Both the position numbers and the translations under genes were made by a program. A stretch of DNA of 64,000 nucleotides from Mucilaginibacter gracilis (GTDB lineage: Bacteria > Bacteroidota > Bacteroidia > Sphingobacteriales > Sphingobacteriaceae): contig NZ_RBKU01000001.1 of assembly GCF_003633615.1 (NCBI RefSeq), forward strand, positions 1,178,001 to 1,242,000, written 5' to 3'. Of the stretch, positions 52,578 through 61,929 are shown in pieces; position 1 is the stretch's first letter; every line of letters starts with the position of its first letter. The notes under the pieces are model-generated. The model did no database searches, was not told where the DNA came from, and saw nothing but the letters and a program-made list of their open reading frames with translations.

Positions 52578-52741
52578 AAAAAATGGCTCACAAACATATT
52601 AAGCATACAACAGCAATTTACCTAATTTAAACTATTTTATACATAATAGTTATACAAACGCAGTTTAAGGTTAGCATGTTTGCACCGTGTAGCCTAAGCA
52701 TCGCATAATATTATTCATTTTTTTTTAATTTCGGCCTCTCA

Positions 52742-52909
52742 ATGAAAAAACTACACTACCTCACATTAACCTTAATGGCCGTTACCCTCAATAGCTGCTA
52801 CATGATTGGCTCGGTTTTCCGGCTCGGTTTTCGCATGGGTATTTATTCGGTATTCATCATCATCGGCATTCTTATCTGGGTTATAAACAAACGGCAAAGC
52901 AAAAAATAG
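52742..52909 (+). CDS. Small probable lipoprotein/membrane protein
   Basis: A 55-residue protein. The N-terminal MKKLHYLTLTLMAVTLNSC has the lipobox-like end LNSC, so it may be a lipoprotein; a second hydrophobic stretch (GIYSVFIIIGILIWVI) follows. I recognise no family. It lies divergent from the DUF5686 gene and upstream of the ECF sigma gene. Confidence 0.6.
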   Translation: MKKLHYLTLTLMAVTLNSCYMIGSVFRLGFRMGIYSVFIIIGILIWVINKRQSKK

Positions 52910-52984
52910 CTTCGCAGCAATAACCACCATTTATTTTTATTGTTTTTTTTATGCGGTTAACATTGCCGTGCTACCGAACGCCTA

Positions 52985-53002
52985 CTGTACGTTTACGAAC
53001 AG
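52985..53002. promoter_or_regulatory. Palindromic operator-like site upstream of the ECF sigma gene
   Basis: CTGTACGTTTACGAACAG reads the same on both strands except for one mismatched pair and the central TT. It lies about 100 bases before the sigma factor start. Confidence 0.5.
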
Positions 53003-53101
53003 TTTTAAAACTATCAATAGTAATTAAATAATTGATTATAAATTACTTACATAATTGGCTACAATTTTGGCATGGGTGTATCAAATTAAAACACGTATAC
53101 C

Positions 53102-53659
53102 ATGATAGCCAACGACGCATTGTTAAAAATTTGGAACGGTTGCTTAAAAAATGAAGGAAAACAAGAAGAATTGTTTTATAAATTACTTGCGCCGCGCATG
53201 ATGGCCGTTTGTATGAGATACGCCCGCGACCGTGATGAAGCCCAGGATATTTTACAGGAAGGCTTTATAAAAGCATTTAAAAACCGCTTTATGTTTCGTG
53301 GTGAAGGTAGCCTTGAAGGATGGATACGGCGTATTATGGTGCATACAGCCTTATCCCATCACCGTAAAAATGCGCCGGTTGTTTTAACTGATGATATAGC
53401 AGAGCATACCATTGACCACGCTTATCGTAATGATTCGCTTGAAGCAGCAGATTTGCTTAAACTTATCAATAGCTTGCCCGATAATTATCGTAGCGTATTT
53501 AACATGTATGCTATAGAAGGTTACTCGCACCAGGAGATAGGCGCAACATTGGGCATGACCGAAATCATGTCGCGCACTAGTTTGCACAGGGCACGCGCCA
53601 TACTTAAAAGCAAGCTAAACAAACTCGAAATAAATATGGAATACCGGGCCCTGGCCTAA
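53102..53659 (+). CDS. ECF-type RNA polymerase sigma factor (sigma-70 family)
   Basis: A 185-residue sigma factor. Region 2 carries RYARDRDEAQDILQEGFIKAFKN and region 4 the helix-turn-helix LPDNYRSVFNMYAIEGYSHQEIGATLGMT. No anti-sigma gene follows; the next gene is rnc on the other strand, so regulation must be otherwise, possibly by transcription. A palindrome about 100 bases upstream might be an operator. The length is that of a minimal ECF factor. Target promoters are not known. Confidence 0.92.
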   Translation: MIANDALLKIWNGCLKNEGKQEELFYKLLAPRMMAVCMRYARDRDEAQDILQEGFIKAFKNRFMFRGEGSLEGWIRRIMVHTALSHHRKNAPVVLTDDIAEHTIDHAYRNDSLEAADLLKLINSLPDNYRSVFNMYAIEGYSHQEIGATLGMTEIMSRTSLHRARAILKSKLNKLEINMEYRALA

Positions 53660-53717
53660 GTTTTAACCTGGCAAAATAAATGGTATTAATTTTTCAGGGC
53701 CTTAGATTAGTGTTTTA

Positions 53718-54443
53718 TTAAATCCCTAATGCTTCGCAGGTTTTTTCGGCAGCCAGCTTCTCGGCGTTCTTTTTGTTAAATTCTTTTCCGGTACCTAAAA
53801 CCTCACCATCAACAAGGGCGCGAACGGTAAACAGTTTATTGCTTTCGCCTTCCTGGTTTTCGGTTAATTCAAAAGTAATATCCTTACCGTGCCGCTGGCA
53901 CCATTCAATCAATTTACTTTTAAAATTGGTTTCAGTTTTTTCGAGCTGGTGAATATCAATGTGCGATTTGATAATGTGGTTCACCAAAAAGTTCCGCGTA
54001 AAATCATAACCCTTATCCAGGTAAACGGCACCTACCAAAGCCTCAAATGCATCGCCTAGCAAAGATCCCTGCCGTGTTGAACCAACCATACGGCTATCAT
54101 ACTCTATAAGTTTATCAAAGCCTAATTTACGCGCAAGCTGGTTGAGGTTAACTCGGCTCACAATTTTTGATCGTAGCTCGGTTAAAAAGCCCTCATCCTC
54201 GTAAGGGTAAAGTTTAAAAAGCACTTCGGCAACAATGCTGCCTAGTACAGCATCGCCTAAAAATTCAAGGCGTTCGTTACTGTTTTTTACCCCTTTTTTT
54301 ACATTTTGCGCAACAGATTTATGCCTGAAAGCCAGCCTGTATAAAGACAAATTGCCCGGCACAAAGCCGAGCAAATTTTTTAATGCTTTTACATACTTTC
54401 TGTTTGGAGAAAAATATAGTTTATAAACCCTTAAAATTGACAT
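53718..54443 (-). CDS. rnc: Ribonuclease III
   Basis: A 241-residue dsRNA endonuclease. The catalytic domain has the signature NERLEFLGDAVLGSIVAE near residue 60, with a matching acidic motif in GDAFEALVGAVYLDKGYD; residues 165-235 are the dsRNA-binding domain (NFKSKLIEWCQRHGKDITFEL, FNKKNAEKLAAEKTCEAL). It processes rRNA precursors and other duplexes. It sits nine bases after fabF in the acpP-fabF-rnc order common in bacteria. Confidence 0.95.
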   Translation of the reverse strand: MSILRVYKLYFSPNRKYVKALKNLLGFVPGNLSLYRLAFRHKSVAQNVKKGVKNSNERLEFLGDAVLGSIVAEVLFKLYPYEDEGFLTELRSKIVSRVNLNQLARKLGFDKLIEYDSRMVGSTRQGSLLGDAFEALVGAVYLDKGYDFTRNFLVNHIIKSHIDIHQLEKTETNFKSKLIEWCQRHGKDITFELTENQEGESNKLFTVRALVDGEVLGTGKEFNKKNAEKLAAEKTCEALGI

Positions 54444-54452
54444 TCAAAACAA

Positions 54453-55706
54453 TTAGTCCTTGTATTTGGTGAAAATAACCGATGCATTATGCCCACCAAA
54501 GCCAAAGGTGTTACTTTGTGCGGTATTAACCAGACGCTCCTGTGCCTTATTGAACGTGAAATTCAATTTAGGGTCAAACTCCGGGTCGTCGGTAAAGTGG
54601 TTAATGGTTGGTGGTATAATATTATTTTTAACGGCTAATATGGCAGCAATGGCCTCAATTGCACCGGCAGCCCCTAAAAGGTGCCCCGTCATTGATTTGG
54701 TTGAGCTTATATTGAGCTTGTAGGCATCTTCGCCAAAAAGGTTAACAATAGCCTTGGTTTCGCTCAAATCGCCTAGCGGGGTTGATGTTCCGTGTACATT
54801 GATGTAATCAATGTCGCTTGTTTTAAGGTTTGCATCTCTCAAAGCACCTGTCATTACCAAACGCGCGCCTAAACCCTCGGGGTGAGGAGCGGTAATATGA
54901 TTAGCATCGGCACTCATGCCGCCGCCAATTATTTCCGCATAAATTTTAGCGCCACGTGCTTTGGCGTGTTCAAGCTCTTCAAGTATAATGGTACCGGCAC
55001 CTTCGCCAGCTACAAAACCATCCCTGTCCTTATCAAAAGGGCGAGAGGCTGTTGCCGGATCGTCGTTACGGGTAGACAGGGCGTGCATGGCGTTAAAACC
55101 ACCCATACCTGCCTCATTAATAATTGCTTCTGAGCCGCCCGATATAATGATATCACTAATACCCAGGCGTAAATAATTAAAGGCATCTATCAACGCATTG
55201 GTTGACGACGCACAGGCTGAAACGGTTGAAAAGTTAGGGCCGCGCAAACCGTATTTGATAGATATATGCCCTGGAGCAATATCGGCAATCATTTTAGGTA
55301 TAAAAAACGGATTAAACCGGGGTGTACCATCGCCCTTGGCAAAGTTTATCACTTCGTCCATAAACGTTTTAAGGCCACCAATACCCGAGCCCCATATTAC
55401 ACCAATGCGGTTGGTATCAAGCATGTCAAAGTTGAGTCCCGCGTCAATAACGGCCTCTTCAGTGGCAAACAGCGCATACTGCACAAAAGGGTCAAGCTTT
55501 CGTGCCTCTTTTCTTCCTAAATAACCATCGGCATCAAAGCTTTTTACCTCGCATGCAAATTTTGTTTTGAACTTCGAGATATCAAAACTTTTGATGATGT
55601 CAGCACCGCTTACGCCTTTTACCAATGCGCTCCAGTAATCCGGAACGTTATTGCCAATAGGTGTAAGTGCGCCGAGCCCGGTTACAACAACTCTTTTAAA
55701 CTCCAT
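54453..55706 (-). CDS. fabF: 3-oxoacyl-[acyl-carrier-protein] synthase II
   Basis: A 417-residue thiolase-fold condensing enzyme. The active-site Cys is in FSTVSACASSTNALIDAF, and the two His are in YINVHGTSTPLGD and STKSMTGHLLGAAGAIE, with the oxyanion Gly-rich NTFGFGGHNASVIF at the end. It elongates acyl-ACP with malonyl-ACP in fatty acid synthesis. It follows acpP by about 20 bases, as usual, and precedes rnc. Confidence 0.96.
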   Translation of the reverse strand: MEFKRVVVTGLGALTPIGNNVPDYWSALVKGVSGADIIKSFDISKFKTKFACEVKSFDADGYLGRKEARKLDPFVQYALFATEEAVIDAGLNFDMLDTNRIGVIWGSGIGGLKTFMDEVINFAKGDGTPRFNPFFIPKMIADIAPGHISIKYGLRGPNFSTVSACASSTNALIDAFNYLRLGISDIIISGGSEAIINEAGMGGFNAMHALSTRNDDPATASRPFDKDRDGFVAGEGAGTIILEELEHAKARGAKIYAEIIGGGMSADANHITAPHPEGLGARLVMTGALRDANLKTSDIDYINVHGTSTPLGDLSETKAIVNLFGEDAYKLNISSTKSMTGHLLGAAGAIEAIAAILAVKNNIIPPTINHFTDDPEFDPKLNFTFNKAQERLVNTAQSNTFGFGGHNASVIFTKYKD

Positions 55707-55727
55707 ACTAAATTGTAAGGGCGGAGT

Positions 55728-55964
55728 TTATTTAACGTTTTTTTCAAGGTAAGCTATCGCTTGACCTACTGTGCCAATTGTTTCTGCCTGATCGTCAGGA
55801 ATAGCAACGTTAAATTCCTTTTCAAACTCCATAATTAATTCCACGGTATCTAATGAGTCGGCACCAAGGTCGTTTGTGAAACTTGCCTCTGGCGTAACTT
55901 CACTTTCGTCAACACCTAATTTTTCTACGATAATAGCTTTTACTCTTGAAGCGATATCAGACAT
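55728..55964 (-). CDS. acpP: Acyl carrier protein
   Basis: A 78-residue acidic four-helix protein. The Ser that carries phosphopantetheine lies in [19 protein letters not shown], near residue 40. It is the acyl carrier for fatty acid synthesis and belongs to the acpP-fabF-rnc set. The start is normal ([12 protein letters not shown]). Confidence 0.96.
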   Translation of the reverse strand: MSDIASRVKAIIVEKLGVDESEVTPEASFTNDLGADSLDTVELIMEFEKEFNVAIPDDQAETIGTVGQAIAYLEKNVK

Positions 55965-56025
55965 AGTCTTTATGATTTAATGATTAATAAATTCTGTGCA
56001 AAGAAAAATAAATTCTGTCAATAAT

Positions 56026-56033
56026 CAAATCTA
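56026..56033 (-). promoter_or_regulatory. Probable -7 box for acpP
   Basis: On the - strand the site reads TAGATTTG, an exact TAnnTTTG, about 60 bases before the acpP start. A -33 element at ideal spacing was not clear. Confidence 0.45.
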
Positions 56034-56308
56034 AAATCTTTTAGCCACATAATAACACAAATTAGTGTTAACAGTTTCGTTCCGACGAGATATTTTGCTC
56101 TTTATTTTTTTATAAAGGTACTCATCGGCACGGCTTTGCGCGGCTATTTGGCTGGTTATTTTTCCACAATGTTAGTTAAAACATGGTATGCCCCTTGCAG
56201 GCAGCCCGTTGAGTGCCGCTACATTAATTTTTTTAACTGGTTTATGCCATTATATTGTTGTAGTTGGCACATACATTCGTACTTTTACAACGCTTAATTA
56301 TCAAAGTT

Positions 56309-56728
56309 TTGAATAAAAAGGTGCTTAAATTTGAGATTGATCTTGACTTTGTGCTTATCGCCATTACTTCGCCGTTAAAAGATTACCGCCTTTGTTATAT
56401 GGTTAATAAAGGCCTAAATTTTAACTTTGTACGTGCCGATGACCTGCACCTGGATGCCTTAAATGGCATGGCCGAAAGCTACTTTTCATTTTTTAACTGT
56501 AGCTGGGAAAGCAGCAATACCCACTTCTACCTGATATCAAACCGGGGATCTGATGGGTATCTGATCCCGGAAATGAACCGCACTGATTACCTGCTGATGA
56601 TAAAAAATTATATTGACGAAAACGACCTTGACGATATTGTTTTGAGGCTTAACCGGATACCCGAAATTGTTGCCGCAACAAAGGTTGATCCAAAAAAAAT
56701 AAAATCACGCGAAAATCTATTATTTTAG
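56309..56728 (+). CDS. IPExxxVDY-family protein
   Basis: A 139-residue protein of a Bacteroidota-specific family named from its conserved C-terminal motif, here read as RIPEIVAATKVDPKKIKSRENLLF. It begins NKKVLKFEIDLDFVLIAITSPLKDYRLCY. I chose the TTG at 56309 because the frame's earlier TTG lies in the promoter area and earlier residues are basic and unlike the family. The function is unknown. It precedes pyruvate kinase by about 70 bases; the pairing is conserved in some Bacteroidota as far as I recall. Confidence 0.82.
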   Translation: MNKKVLKFEIDLDFVLIAITSPLKDYRLCYMVNKGLNFNFVRADDLHLDALNGMAESYFSFFNCSWESSNTHFYLISNRGSDGYLIPEMNRTDYLLMIKNYIDENDLDDIVLRLNRIPEIVAATKVDPKKIKSRENLLF

Positions 56729-56799
56729 CGGCATATTTGCATGGTGTAATAAGTACACTATATTAGTTTAACAGATGACCGATAACCTAAAAAATTTAT

Positions 56800-58230
56800 A
56801 TGAAAGTTTCAAATAACCGTACTAAAATTGTAGCAACCCTGGGCCCTGCCTCAGTAAAAAAGGATGTTTTACTATCGCTGATTAAGGCCGGCGTTAATGT
56901 TTGCCGACTTAATTTTTCGCATGGCAAAACCGAAGACCATCAAAAAGCGATTGATACTATTCGTGAAATTAATGACAAATACAAGATAAATGTAGGTATC
57001 CTTGCCGATTTACAGGGCCCAAAAATCCGTATCGGGCTGGTTAAAGATGGTGGCATACACCTGGTTAATGGCACCCGCATTAACATGACAACTAAGGAAT
57101 GCATTGGCGACGATAACCAGATTTACATTACTTATGACACCTTTCCGCAAGACGTTCACGCAGGCGAAATTATTTTGCTGGACGACGGAAAGATACAAAT
57201 GAAGGTTATTACCACTAACCGTAAAGACACCGTTGTTTGCGAAATTGTACACGGAGGTATACTAACATCCCGTAAAGGCGTTAACCTGCCAAACACCAAA
57301 GTATCTATCCCAAGCTTAACCGAAGAGGATTTGGTTAACTTAAATTTCGCCCTGCAAAACGATGTAGAATGGATAGGTTTATCGTTTGTGCGTACTGCCG
57401 AAGATATTGTTGAATTAAAGCGCATTATTAACCGTAGTGGTAAATCGTCGAGAGTTATTGCTAAAATTGAAAAGCCCGAAGCGATATTAAACATCGACGC
57501 AATTATTGCCGCTACCGATGGTGTTATGGTTGCCCGTGGCGATTTAGGAGTTGAAATGCCTTTAGAGGAAGTGCCTTTGTTGCAAAAAATGATAGCCCGT
57601 AAATGTCGTGCAGCATCAAAACCGGTTATTATTGCAACCCAGATGCTCGAATCAATGATTACAACACCGCGCCCTACACGCGCTGAGGTTAACGACGTTG
57701 CTAACTCAGTTTTAGATGGTGCTGATGCTGTGATGCTAAGCGGCGAAACATCGGTAGGCGAATTCCCGCTCATCGTTATCGAAACTATGGCTAAAATTGT
57801 TCACAATGTTGAAGAATTGGGTTATCCGTTTAACTCGCCAAAAGATTCGGCAACAACGCCGGCCAATGTAATTGGCGATGCGGTTTGTAACTCAGCAGTA
57901 TTTTTATCCGAGCAAACCAACGCCGTTGGTATTGTATCCATGACGGTTTCGGGTTATACCGCTTTCGAAATATCAAGCCACAGGCCAAAAGCTGCTACTT
58001 ATATTTTTACATCAAACCGCAATTTGCTTAATGCGTTAAGCTTGGTTTGGGGCGTAAAGGCGTTTTATTATGATAAATTAGAAAGCACCGATAAAACCAT
58101 TAGCGATGTAAACGGCATCTTAAAATCAGAAAGCCTGATAGAAAATGGCGACATTGTTATCAATACTGCCGCTATCCCAATTGCTAAACAAGGCAAAACC
58201 AATATGCTTAAAGTTACCGTGATTGACTAA
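56800..58230 (+). CDS. pyk: Pyruvate kinase
   Basis: A 476-residue glycolytic enzyme. The A domain has NRTKIVATLGPASVKK and VCRLNFSHGKTEDH; the catalytic Lys/Glu are in VIAKIEKPEAILNID and DGVMVARGDLGVEMPLEEVP; TQMLESMITTPRPTRAEVND and DGADAVMLSGETSVGEFP are further family blocks. It makes ATP and pyruvate from phosphoenolpyruvate. The C-terminal domain is normal in length. A hairpin terminator follows. Confidence 0.97.
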   Translation: MKVSNNRTKIVATLGPASVKKDVLLSLIKAGVNVCRLNFSHGKTEDHQKAIDTIREINDKYKINVGILADLQGPKIRIGLVKDGGIHLVNGTRINMTTKECIGDDNQIYITYDTFPQDVHAGEIILLDDGKIQMKVITTNRKDTVVCEIVHGGILTSRKGVNLPNTKVSIPSLTEEDLVNLNFALQNDVEWIGLSFVRTAEDIVELKRIINRSGKSSRVIAKIEKPEAILNIDAIIAATDGVMVARGDLGVEMPLEEVPLLQKMIARKCRAASKPVIIATQMLESMITTPRPTRAEVNDVANSVLDGADAVMLSGETSVGEFPLIVIETMAKIVHNVEELGYPFNSPKDSATTPANVIGDAVCNSAVFLSEQTNAVGIVSMTVSGYTAFEISSHRPKAATYIFTSNRNLLNALSLVWGVKAFYYDKLESTDKTISDVNGILKSESLIENGDIVINTAAIPIAKQGKTNMLKVTVID

Positions 58231-58251
58231 CTAAGTACAAATTAAATAGTG

Positions 58252-58290
58252 AGCCCCCAGATAGCAATATTTGGGGGCTTTTTGTTTTTT
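58252..58290 (+). terminator. Terminator of pyruvate kinase
   Basis: AGCCCCCA pairs with TGGGGGCT around a 12-base loop, followed by a T-rich run. Confidence 0.78.
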
Positions 58291-58318
58291 GGCCGGGAAG
58301 CCTCGCGCAAATACCTAT

Positions 58319-58360
58319 AACGCAAAAAAGATCTGCCGTGGGGCAGATCTTTTTTGCGTT
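58319..58360. terminator. Perfect 19-bp bidirectional terminator
   Basis: AACGCAAAAAAGATCTGCC and its exact complement flank a GTGG loop, with A-run and T-run on the two sides. It separates pyk from the convergent apaG gene. Confidence 0.78.
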
Positions 58361-58371
58361 ATATCAAACTA

Positions 58372-58758
58372 TTAATTGAACTTGTATGGTGCTATCAAAT
58401 AAAATTCGGGAATGGCAACATCAAAAAGCAGATCGTCAAAAAGGCGAAGCATCTGGTACTCGCCTTTCATGCTGCCCATATCGGTTTTAAGGTTACAGCC
58501 CGATACATATTCGTGCGATTGGCCGGGTTCAATTACAGGTTGCAGGCCTACTACACCTTCGCCCTCCACTTCGCGCTGTGTGCCGTTAGAGTCAAAAATA
58601 TGCCAATGACGGCGCATTAATTGCACCGAATGATTGCCTACATTTTCGATATTGATTTTGTAAGCAAACATAAAATGATCATTTGCCGGATTGGAATATT
58701 CCGGCTGATATAGGGTCTCTACCGAAACCTTAACTCCCTCTGTAATTGTATTGATCAT
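58372..58758 (-). CDS. apaG: ApaG-family protein
   Basis: A 128-residue protein with the ApaG beta-sandwich. Marks are FMFAYKINIENVGNHSVQLMRRHWHI, EGEGVVGLQPVIEPGQSHEYVSG and GSMKGEYQMLR. ApaG links to divalent cation handling and the apaH locus in enterobacteria, but its biochemical action is not settled. It is a short gene with its own promoter region, convergent with pyk. Confidence 0.93.
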   Translation of the reverse strand: MINTITEGVKVSVETLYQPEYSNPANDHFMFAYKINIENVGNHSVQLMRRHWHIFDSNGTQREVEGEGVVGLQPVIEPGQSHEYVSGCNLKTDMGSMKGEYQMLRLFDDLLFDVAIPEFYLIAPYKFN

Positions 58759-58863
58759 ATCAAAAGCCTTTCAACTCAAACTTAAATAATTTTTTCGCAT
58801 AATTTCAAAGCCCGAGTGTAAAATATTTTATTATATTCATAGTCAAATCATTACAATCAATAA

Positions 58864-59856
58864 TCAGGCCATTTCAACACTATACTTTTCGGTAATTGTT
58901 TGTAAAAGGTCATATATCTCCTGTACATCCTCGGTGCCTACTAACTGCATCCGGTATTCTTTAAAGTGGTCTAATCCTTTAAAGTAATTGGAGTAATGGC
59001 GGCGCATTTCAAAAATACCGGTACGCAGTCCTTTCCACTCAATCGATTTTTCTAAATGCGTTTTGCAAACATCAACCCTTTCGGCAATTGTTGGCTTCTC
59101 GCGATGTTGGCCTGTTTCAAAAAAGTGTTTTATTTCGCGGAAAATCCAGGGGTAGCCAATAGCTGCCCTGCCAATCATCATCCCATCAACGCCATATTCC
59201 AAACGCCAGTTGGCAGCCTTTTCCGGCGAATCAATATCCCCGTTCCCAAAAATAGGGATCTCAATATTGGGGTTCTTTTTTATTTCTCTTATCAACCTCC
59301 AATCGGCTTCGCCCTTGTACATTTGCGCGCGTGTGCGGCCATGTATGGTAAGGGCCTTAATGCCTACTTCCTGCAGGCGCTCGGCAACCTCGTAAACATT
59401 TTTGGTATTATCATCCCAGCCCAAGCGTGTTTTTACGGTTACGGGCAAATGTGTTGCCTCTACAACGGCGCGCGTCATGGCTACCATTTTATCAATATCC
59501 TGCAACAGGCTGGCACCGGCGCCGCGGCAAGCCACTTGTTTTACAGGGCAACCGTAGTTAATATCCATCAAATCCGGACCGGCAAGCGTAGCAATCCGGG
59601 TGGCTTCGCGCATACTTTCTATATCGCTGCCAAATATTTGTATGCCAATAGGCCGCTCGTATTCAAAAATATCAAGCTTTTTTCGGCTTTTTGCAGCATC
59701 GCGTATTAAGCCCTCGCTGGATATAAATTCGGTATACATCATATCGGCACCATTCTGCTTACATACGTAACGAAACGGCGGATCGCTCACATCTTCCATA
59801 GGCGCCAGTAACAGCGGGAATTTACCCAGATCAATATTTCCGATTTGAACAGACAT
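58864..59856 (-). CDS. dusB: tRNA-dihydrouridine synthase
   Basis: A 330-residue FMN enzyme. The start IDLGKFPLLLAPMEDVSDPPFRYVC is typical; the catalytic Cys lies in INYGCPVKQVACRGAGASLL; VTVKTRLGWDDNTKN and IPIFGNGDIDSPEKA follow in the barrel, and the helical C-terminal domain includes RRHYSNYFKGLDHFKEYR. It reduces uridines in the D-loop of tRNA. Length and motifs are those of DusB. Confidence 0.94.
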   Translation of the reverse strand: MSVQIGNIDLGKFPLLLAPMEDVSDPPFRYVCKQNGADMMYTEFISSEGLIRDAAKSRKKLDIFEYERPIGIQIFGSDIESMREATRIATLAGPDLMDINYGCPVKQVACRGAGASLLQDIDKMVAMTRAVVEATHLPVTVKTRLGWDDNTKNVYEVAERLQEVGIKALTIHGRTRAQMYKGEADWRLIREIKKNPNIEIPIFGNGDIDSPEKAANWRLEYGVDGMMIGRAAIGYPWIFREIKHFFETGQHREKPTIAERVDVCKTHLEKSIEWKGLRTGIFEMRRHYSNYFKGLDHFKEYRMQLVGTEDVQEIYDLLQTITEKYSVEMA

Positions 59857-59900
59857 GCAGTATCTTTAAACGCTGCAAAAATACAAAAATATTAACTTAT

Positions 59901-60824
59901 ATGACAGATAGCTATAACGACCGTATTCACCCGGCAGGGCAGTTTTTTATTTTGGTGGTTATCACTTTCGGAATGATGATTGCGGGCGGCGTTGTCGGTG
60001 CCGGTATTATCTGGATGTTTTACGGTTTAGACCCTTTATTATCTCTCATAAAAGCCGGCGTAACGCCGCAAGTTGTAAATGAATTGTGGGTGCTGCAAGT
60101 TACCAGCACTACCATACCGCTGTTTGCCGGCCCTTTTGTATTTGCCAAATTTGTGGTTAAAAAACCCGGTGCATACCTAAAGGCAACTGTTAAATTTAAT
60201 CCGCTACTATTGGTAATGGTGTTTGCGGTAATGATTTTTTCGACACCTTTAATGGAGTTGTTAATTAACATAAACCAAAAAATGGTATTCCCGAAATTTT
60301 TAAAGGGTGTAGAACAATGGATGCGCGATAGCGAAACCGAAGCCGCCAAAGAAACATCTATATTGCTTGCATTAAAATCGGTTTGGCAAATGTTATGGGC
60401 GCTATTGGTAGTAGGCTTTTTAACAGCCGTGGCCGAGGAGTTTTTATTCAGGGGGTGCATACAAACCATTTTTACACGTTTAACCAAAAACCCGCATTTG
60501 GGTATTTGGCTGGCGGCTATATTATTTAGTGCCATACACATGCAATTTTTTGGCTTTTTGCCGCGTTTAATGCTCGGTGTATTTTTTGGCTATTTTGTGT
60601 TGTGGAGCGGCAGTACATGGACATCTGTTTGGGGGCATTTTATAAACAACGGAACCGCTGTAGTGGTTACTTACCTTTATAAACAAAAAACAATTGCCGT
60701 TAACCCAGACGATCAGCACATTTTTAATTATGGGCATTATACGTTCAGTTTGATAATTACCTTACTTTTGTTTTTCGTTTACAGAAAATTAACAGTAACA
60801 AAAACACAACAAGCTACGCTATAA
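59901..60824 (+). CDS. CPBP-family intramembrane metalloprotease
   Basis: A 307-residue membrane protein with about eight hydrophobic segments. The CPBP (Abi) motif pair is present: FLTAVAEEFLFRGCIQTIF (Glu-Glu and Arg) and LFSAIHMQFFGFLPRLMLG (His), with a later WGHFINNG. It should be an intramembrane protease; substrates are not known. Its last base is shared with the following ATG (taATGg), so the DUF2007 gene is translationally coupled. Confidence 0.9.
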   Translation: MTDSYNDRIHPAGQFFILVVITFGMMIAGGVVGAGIIWMFYGLDPLLSLIKAGVTPQVVNELWVLQVTSTTIPLFAGPFVFAKFVVKKPGAYLKATVKFNPLLLVMVFAVMIFSTPLMELLININQKMVFPKFLKGVEQWMRDSETEAAKETSILLALKSVWQMLWALLVVGFLTAVAEEFLFRGCIQTIFTRLTKNPHLGIWLAAILFSAIHMQFFGFLPRLMLGVFFGYFVLWSGSTWTSVWGHFINNGTAVVVTYLYKQKTIAVNPDDQHIFNYGHYTFSLIITLLLFFVYRKLTVTKTQQATL

Positions 60825-61039
60825 TGGAAAAAAATTGGGTTCGGATATTTACATCTACCAATTACTACCAATCGGAGATCGTTAAACAAATGCTTATCGA
60901 ACACCACATAGCCAGCGTATTGATAAATAAACAAGATTCGGCCCATCGCACGTTTGGCAACATTGAAGTTTATATTCATCAGGAAGACTTTAGCAGAGCT
61001 ATAGAGGTGATTATACTTAACCAAACAGCAAACTTGTAA
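60824..61039 (+). CDS. DUF2007 putative signal-transducing protein
   Basis: A 71-residue soluble ferredoxin-like fold of the DUF2007 family. The start VRIFTSTNYYQSEIVKQMLIEHHI and the later NIEVYIHQEDFSRAIEVI match the usual pattern. Function is unknown. The ATG overlaps the stop of the CPBP gene, and the CdsA gene begins about 40 bases later, so these are probably co-transcribed with phospholipid genes. Confidence 0.83.
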   Translation: MEKNWVRIFTSTNYYQSEIVKQMLIEHHIASVLINKQDSAHRTFGNIEVYIHQEDFSRAIEVIILNQTANL

Positions 61040-61076
61040 TGCCGGAAACCAGTACTAAAAGCATAATTAGATACCT

Positions 61077-61880
61077 ATGAGAACACGGGCTATAACAGGC
61101 ATACTTTTTGTAATTATCATGCTGGCCTCGCTACTCAATGGCCCGTATATATTCACCGCATTTTTAGGCTTGTTAGGCTTTTTGTGCCTTAACGAGTTTT
61201 ATAACTTAGTAAAAACACCTCAAATTATACCAAACCGGGTTGCCGGCTTAATAGGGGGGCTATGCATTTTCGCAGGTAATACACTCCACTACATTTTAAA
61301 TATCGATCCTAAATTTTTGCTCATCAGCATACCCGTATTGTTGAGCATTTTTATTGCCGAACTTTACAAAAAATCTGAAACACCTTTTAATAACATTGCC
61401 TATACCTGCCTTGGTTTCATTTTTTCTATATCGCCTTTTTGCTTTTTATTTGCGCTGGCATTTATAACCGGGCATTTCGATCATCATTTTCCGTTAGGCT
61501 TTTTATTGTTGCTTTGGAGTAATGATACCGGCGCGTATGTTGTGGGCCTCAAATTTGGGCGCACCAAGCTATTTGAGCGCCACTCGCCCAAAAAAACCTG
61601 GGAAGGCTTTATTGGCGGTTTGCTATTCACTATGTTTATATCATGGGTAATATCGCTATACTTTACAGATATTACCTGGAAACAGTGGATGTCGGTAGCG
61701 GTATTGATTTCGTGTTTCGGTACGATGGGCGATTTGATAGAATCGATGCTGAAACGTAATTTTAACACCAAAGATTCGGGCACCATATTGCCGGGCCACG
61801 GCGGTTTGCTTGATCGATTTGATGGTTTATTACTTGCAGCACCTGCAGTTTTTGTTTACTTGTACTTAATTTCAAATTAG
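61077..61880 (+). CDS. cdsA: Phosphatidate cytidylyltransferase
   Basis: A 267-residue polytopic enzyme with about seven membrane helices. The signature at the C-terminus reads GTMGDLIESMLKRNFNTKDSGTILPGHGGLLDRFDG and contains the conserved Ser and the DR(F/I)D motif. It makes CDP-diacylglycerol from CTP and phosphatidate, precursor of phosphatidylserine. Two phosphatidylserine decarboxylase-family genes follow in the same direction. Confidence 0.93.
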   Translation: MRTRAITGILFVIIMLASLLNGPYIFTAFLGLLGFLCLNEFYNLVKTPQIIPNRVAGLIGGLCIFAGNTLHYILNIDPKFLLISIPVLLSIFIAELYKKSETPFNNIAYTCLGFIFSISPFCFLFALAFITGHFDHHFPLGFLLLLWSNDTGAYVVGLKFGRTKLFERHSPKKTWEGFIGGLLFTMFISWVISLYFTDITWKQWMSVAVLISCFGTMGDLIESMLKRNFNTKDSGTILPGHGGLLDRFDGLLLAAPAVFVYLYLISN

Positions 61881-61929
61881 TACTTTTACGTTATTAATTA
61901 AATACCCTGATCTGCCATTAAAATACCAT

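Noticed and set aside
53718..55964. Several long opposite-strand frames across fabF and rnc
   Set aside because: They are shadows of well-recognised genes with complete catalytic motifs.
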